A DNA stretch of 64,000 nucleotides, from contig NZ_RBCJ01000002.1 of the NCBI RefSeq assembly GCF_003626755.1, positions 372,001 to 436,000 of the forward strand, read 5' to 3'. The notes beneath the pieces were generated by a model that was not told where the DNA came from, ran no database searches, and worked only from the letters and a program-made list of their open reading frames with translations. Of this stretch, positions 60,698 to 64,000 are shown one piece after another; within the stretch, counting starts at the first letter, position 1; the number at the start of each line of letters is the position of its first letter. Made by a program: the position numbers and the translations under genes. This DNA is from Ulvibacterium marinum (GTDB lineage Bacteria > Bacteroidota > Bacteroidia > Flavobacteriales > Flavobacteriaceae).

Positions 60698-61626
60698 TGG
60701 CCATCGTAATTATAAGACAGGACGGGAAAATTCCCGAATGGAAGGAAGCATTATCCGCGGCTTCCCCAAGTATACCGATTTACAGTTATTTGGAAGAACA
60801 CCCCAAGGAAGCGATTGAAATGGCCTTGGTCTGGAAACATCCACCAGGGGCATTGCGGCCCTATAAAAATTTAAAATGCATTTCCGGATCCGGTGCCGGA
60901 GTTGATTTCATCTTCAATGATAAGGAGGCGCCATTACATTTGCCCATAACCCGGGTGGTAGATCAAGTACTTGCTAAGGATATGTCCGAGCACGTAATTG
61001 GCGTTATTTTGGCTTATTTAAAAAACTTATATACCTACAAGGTGGATCAGGCCAATAAGGTATGGAGACCTTTACCATACAGGCGTATGGGAGACTATAC
61101 AATTGGTATCCTTGGAATGGGAGCTTTAGGTGTTGTCCTCGCTAAAGATTTGCTCCACTTTGGCTTTCCGGTACAAGGCTGGTCCAATTCCGAAAAAGAC
61201 ATCGAAACAGTTAAGTCCTTTGTTGGAAAGAATGAATTATCGGGTTTTTTGAGCACCACACAAGTTCTGGTATGCCTTCTACCATTGACCGAGAATACCA
61301 CCGGGATTTTAAACAAAGCCCTTTTCCAGCAATTGCCTAAGGGTGCATTTGTAATTAACGTAGCTAGGGGAGGACATTTGGTAGATGAAGATTTATTGGA
61401 AATGTTGGATAACGGACATCTATCCGGTGCCGGATTGGATGTTTACCATCAAGAACCTTTACCTGTATCCCATCCTTTTTGGGCCCATCCCAAAATACAT
61501 ATGACCCCCCATTATGCCAGTGTATCCGACACGCGATCCGTAGTACCCCAAATTTTGGAAAACTACAAAAGACTTCAAGCAGGGGAGCCCCTTTTGAATT
61601 TGGTCTCCAAGGAACGGGGATACTAA
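60697..61626 (+). CDS. D-2-hydroxyacid dehydrogenase (GhrA-like)
   Basis: A 309-residue NAD(P)-dependent dehydrogenase, glyoxylate/hydroxypyruvate reductase A type. The nucleotide fold is TIGILGMGALG, the catalytic Arg is in INVARGGHLVDEDLL, the Glu in LDVYHQEPLP and the His in MTPHYASVSD. It reduces glyoxylate or hydroxypyruvate. An in-frame ATG at 60646 lies within the upstream gene. The ATG at 60697 begins the conserved MAIVII strand. Confidence 0.87.
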   Translation: MAIVIIRQDGKIPEWKEALSAASPSIPIYSYLEEHPKEAIEMALVWKHPPGALRPYKNLKCISGSGAGVDFIFNDKEAPLHLPITRVVDQVLAKDMSEHVIGVILAYLKNLYTYKVDQANKVWRPLPYRRMGDYTIGILGMGALGVVLAKDLLHFGFPVQGWSNSEKDIETVKSFVGKNELSGFLSTTQVLVCLLPLTENTTGILNKALFQQLPKGAFVINVARGGHLVDEDLLEMLDNGHLSGAGLDVYHQEPLPVSHPFWAHPKIHMTPHYASVSDTRSVVPQILENYKRLQAGEPLLNLVSKERGY

Positions 61627-61749
61627 ATTTTTTGATTTCAAGGAATAAATTTCTTCTAAGGACAAAATTCTATTAATTTTGTAAAATTGGGCCGATTGCA
61701 ATCGGTCCTATTAGAATAAGTAATCAAAACCCCTAAGATTTTTACCTCA

Positions 61750-63255
61750 TTGGAAAACCAAACTACGGAGAAAACACTTTATGATTACCAAAGAGAAGAC
61801 CTGAATACTATTTTCAAGTATTTGGGTGAAATGCCCCAAGGTTCTAATTTGTTATACCAACTACCAACGGGTGGAGGAAAAACCGTCGTTTTCTCCGAGA
61901 TTGCCAAAAGGTACATCAACCAGTCACAAAAAAAAGTTGTGGTACTTACCCATCGGATAGAATTGAGCCTTCAAACCTCAAAGATGTTGACCGGGTTCGG
62001 GGTAAAGAACAAAATCATTAATAGCGAGGTAAAGGAATTTAGCGATCAGGATGAGTACATGTGCTTTGTAGCCATGGTAGAGACGCTCAATAATAGGTTG
62101 CAGGAAGAGAAGGTTGAGATCAAGAATATAGGTTTGGTAATCATTGACGAGGCGCATTATAATTCTTTTCGCAAATTGTTTAAATATTTTGAACAATCCA
62201 CCATTCTTGGGGTCACGGCGACACCCTTAAGCTCCAACATAAAGCTTCCCATGAAGGATCACTATCAAAAATTGATCGTAGGGGAGTCCATCACTTCTTT
62301 GATTCAAAAGAAGTTCTTGGCCAAGGCCAATATGTATAATTACGATGTAGGTCTACAAAGCCTTAAATTGGGCATTAGCGGGGATTATACGGTGAAATCC
62401 TCGGACGAACTCTACGGTAATCAAAGTATGCTGGGAAAGTTATTGACGGCTTATCAGGAAATTGCTTTGGGTACCAAGACCTTGATTTTCAATAATGGTA
62501 TAAATACGTCCCGATATGTACATGAGACGTTCAAAAAGGCAGGATACAATGTTCGCCATTTGGATAACAAGAATAGTGCCGCGGAAAGGCGGGAAATATT
62601 AGATTGGTTTTCAAATACCCCGGATGCCATATTAACTTCTGTAAGTATCCTCACCACCGGTTTTGATGAACCCACGGTGGATACTATTATTTTGAACAGG
62701 GCCACGCGATCTTTGACACTTTACTTTCAGATGATTGGCCGGGGTTCCCGGGTTTTGCCCAATAAAAATGAGTTTACCGTGGTAGACCTCGGTAATAATA
62801 TAGCTCGTTTTGGCCCATGGGATGCACCTATTGATTGGCAAGAGATTTTCCATTTTCCGGATTTTTACTTGGAGAACATCAAGAACGATGAGGAAATAGA
62901 ACGGGAGTTTGTTTACGAAATGCCACTGGAACTCCGAGAGAAATTTTCCAAATCGCATGCAATCGAATTTGATATAAAGGAAGAATATAAAAAAGTCTTT
63001 GCGCAAGGCCTCAAATCCAAGACCGTTTTGGAGCGCAGTATAGAACAACATGCTCAAATCTGTGTGGAAAATGCCGAGGATGTTTTTGACGCCCGTATTT
63101 TGGCTAAGGCACTCAAGGAAGAGATTGCGTATCGCGTTCGCCAGTATTCCTACTGTATCATGAACAATACCAAGAACTACAAGGAATGGCTGGAAGAGGA
63201 TTATGAGAGAAAGCTCCGTTCCAGTATCTCCAGGAGATTTGCGGCAAAAATGTAA
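61750..63255 (+). CDS. DEAD/DEAH-box helicase (SF2)
   Basis: A 501-residue superfamily-2 helicase. Walker A is LPTGGGKTVVFSE, motif II is IIDEAHYNSF, motif III GVTATPL, and motifs V-VI are ILTTGFDEPTVDTIILNRATRSLTLYFQMIGRGSRV. A C-terminal 140-residue region has no clear family. The family resembles type I restriction HsdR/RadD-like helicases. The start is TTG 61750. No nuclease partner is adjacent. Confidence 0.86.
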   Translation: MENQTTEKTLYDYQREDLNTIFKYLGEMPQGSNLLYQLPTGGGKTVVFSEIAKRYINQSQKKVVVLTHRIELSLQTSKMLTGFGVKNKIINSEVKEFSDQDEYMCFVAMVETLNNRLQEEKVEIKNIGLVIIDEAHYNSFRKLFKYFEQSTILGVTATPLSSNIKLPMKDHYQKLIVGESITSLIQKKFLAKANMYNYDVGLQSLKLGISGDYTVKSSDELYGNQSMLGKLLTAYQEIALGTKTLIFNNGINTSRYVHETFKKAGYNVRHLDNKNSAAERREILDWFSNTPDAILTSVSILTTGFDEPTVDTIILNRATRSLTLYFQMIGRGSRVLPNKNEFTVVDLGNNIARFGPWDAPIDWQEIFHFPDFYLENIKNDEEIEREFVYEMPLELREKFSKSHAIEFDIKEEYKKVFAQGLKSKTVLERSIEQHAQICVENAEDVFDARILAKALKEEIAYRVRQYSYCIMNNTKNYKEWLEEDYERKLRSSISRRFAAKM

Positions 63256-63335
63256 TTCTTCAAAATACGAAATTAGAGGTATGAATTTAGAAATGCTCTG
63301 AACTTGGGCTTGATACTTGAATTTGAACTTTGGTT
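63256..63335. repeat. Short low-complexity spacer
   Basis: Degenerate words of the type TGAATTTGAACTTTGG and GAACTTGGGCTTGATACTTG, similar in character to those at 10741-10780. Confidence 0.4.
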
Positions 63336-64000
63336 TTGAAAAAACTTCTCATAATTGGTTTCACATGGCCGGAGCCGGCCACAACCGCTGCAGGGAGTCG
63401 TATGCTACAACTTATCCGTTTTTTTCTGGGTCAGGATTATCATATTACATTCGGAAGCACCGCCAAGGAAACAGAATATTCCATGGATTTGGAATCTTTA
63501 GGTATTAGTAAGGTCCCGTTGTTATTGAACGATTCCGGTTTTGATGTTTTTGTAAAAGAATTGGCGCCTAACATAGTTCTCTTTGATCGTTTCTTAACAG
63601 AGGAACAGTTTGGATGGCGGGTGGCCGAATTTGTACCAAATGCCTTTCGTATTTTAGATACGGAAGACCTTCACTCCCTCCGCCATGTACGGGAGAAATG
63701 TCAAAAAAACGCAAAGGAATTCTCTTCTTCTTTCTGGAAACAGGACAACATTACAAAAAGGGAAGTGGCCAGTATCTATCGTTGCGACCTGTCCTTGATC
63801 ATTTCCGATTATGAAATGAGATTATTGGAAAAGGTTCTAAATATCAATTCGGCTCTGTTGTGTTACTTGCCCTTTATGTTGGAATCTAAAGATGTTCCAG
63901 AAGTAAGGGAATGGCCGAAGTTTGATGATAGAAACGATATTGTCTGTATAGGAAATGGGAAACATGCGCCAAACGTAGATGCCCTTCAGTGGTTAATCGA
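63336..64000 (+). CDS. Glycosyltransferase-like protein, 3' end outside the window
   Basis: A frame from TTG 63336 stays open to the window end (221 codons). It begins LKKLLIIGFTWPEPATTAAGSRMLQLIRFF, the opening of a flavobacterial glycosyltransferase type. NIVLFDRFLTEEQFGWRVAEFVPNAFRILDTEDLHSLR and DLSLIISDYEMRLLEKV follow, as expected for a GT-B N-terminal domain. The acceptor is unknown. Confidence 0.75.
   Translation, partial: MKKLLIIGFTWPEPATTAAGSRMLQLIRFFLGQDYHITFGSTAKETEYSMDLESLGISKVPLLLNDSGFDVFVKELAPNIVLFDRFLTEEQFGWRVAEFVPNAFRILDTEDLHSLRHVREKCQKNAKEFSSSFWKQDNITKREVASIYRCDLSLIISDYEMRLLEKVLNINSALLCYLPFMLESKDVPEVREWPKFDDRNDIVCIGNGKHAPNVDALQWLI

Overview
The window comes from a member of the Flavobacteriia (Bacteroidota). 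The evidence is a short primary sigma factor of the Bacteroidota type (287 residues), starts with A-rich leaders instead of Shine-Dalgarno sites, several TTG starts, families typical of the group (GIN-domain protein, YaiO-type porin, DUF2461, ExoP-like GH3, DUF4242 proteins) and many Bacteroidota-style lipoproteins. No tRNA, rRNA, CRISPR array or recognisable integrase or transposase gene was seen.

Positions 1-10645 are ordinary chromosome: a two-component system, several membrane proteins, a TruA-like pseudouridine synthase, two tandem alpha/beta hydrolases, the cysteine synthesis pair cysE-cysM, and DUF2461. Positions 31735-64000 are again ordinary. They hold an AraC regulator fused to DUF4242 and cyclase-like parts, a cupin and an FAD oxidoreductase, a beta-lactamase-fold hydrolase, a GH3 glucosidase, an orphan PAS kinase, a ParDE toxin-antitoxin pair, a semialdehyde dehydrogenase, a phosphatidylserine decarboxylase homologue, an M19 dipeptidase, a tightly coupled six-gene signalling and exopolysaccharide operon (48865-58613), two tiny paralogous peptides, rpoD, a 2-hydroxyacid dehydrogenase, a DEAD/DEAH helicase and a partial glycosyltransferase.

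The exceptional part is 10951-31430. It is an AT-rich tandem array of about 37 mostly small, mutually unrelated genes, nearly all on the + strand. The units are separated by 32 copies of a 19-nt junction motif, consensus AAAGTTCAAATAAACGATT, with a second form ending AAAGGATG. The motif often supplies the stop codon of the upstream gene and/or the ATG of the downstream gene. A two-gene unit is present twice, 7.8 kb apart (11730-12511 and 19521-20303). Homology between the copies starts and stops inside the motif, as expected if the motif is the crossover site of a cassette-recombination system. It looks like an integron cassette array in organisation, but the motif does not match attC: there is no GTTRRRY core and no long imperfect palindrome. 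Contents include nuclease-fold proteins (Mrr-like and PD-(D/E)XK-like), a ComJ/Nin-like protein, a DMP19 (DUF4375) lipoprotein, cupin, cyanophycinase, beta-lactamase-fold, amidohydrolase, MerB-like and GNAT enzymes, an ECF sigma operon, and many small membrane or secreted proteins of unknown function. I read the region as a mobile gene-cassette bank, possibly rich in immunity or defence genes. Mobility is inferred from the duplication and not demonstrated.
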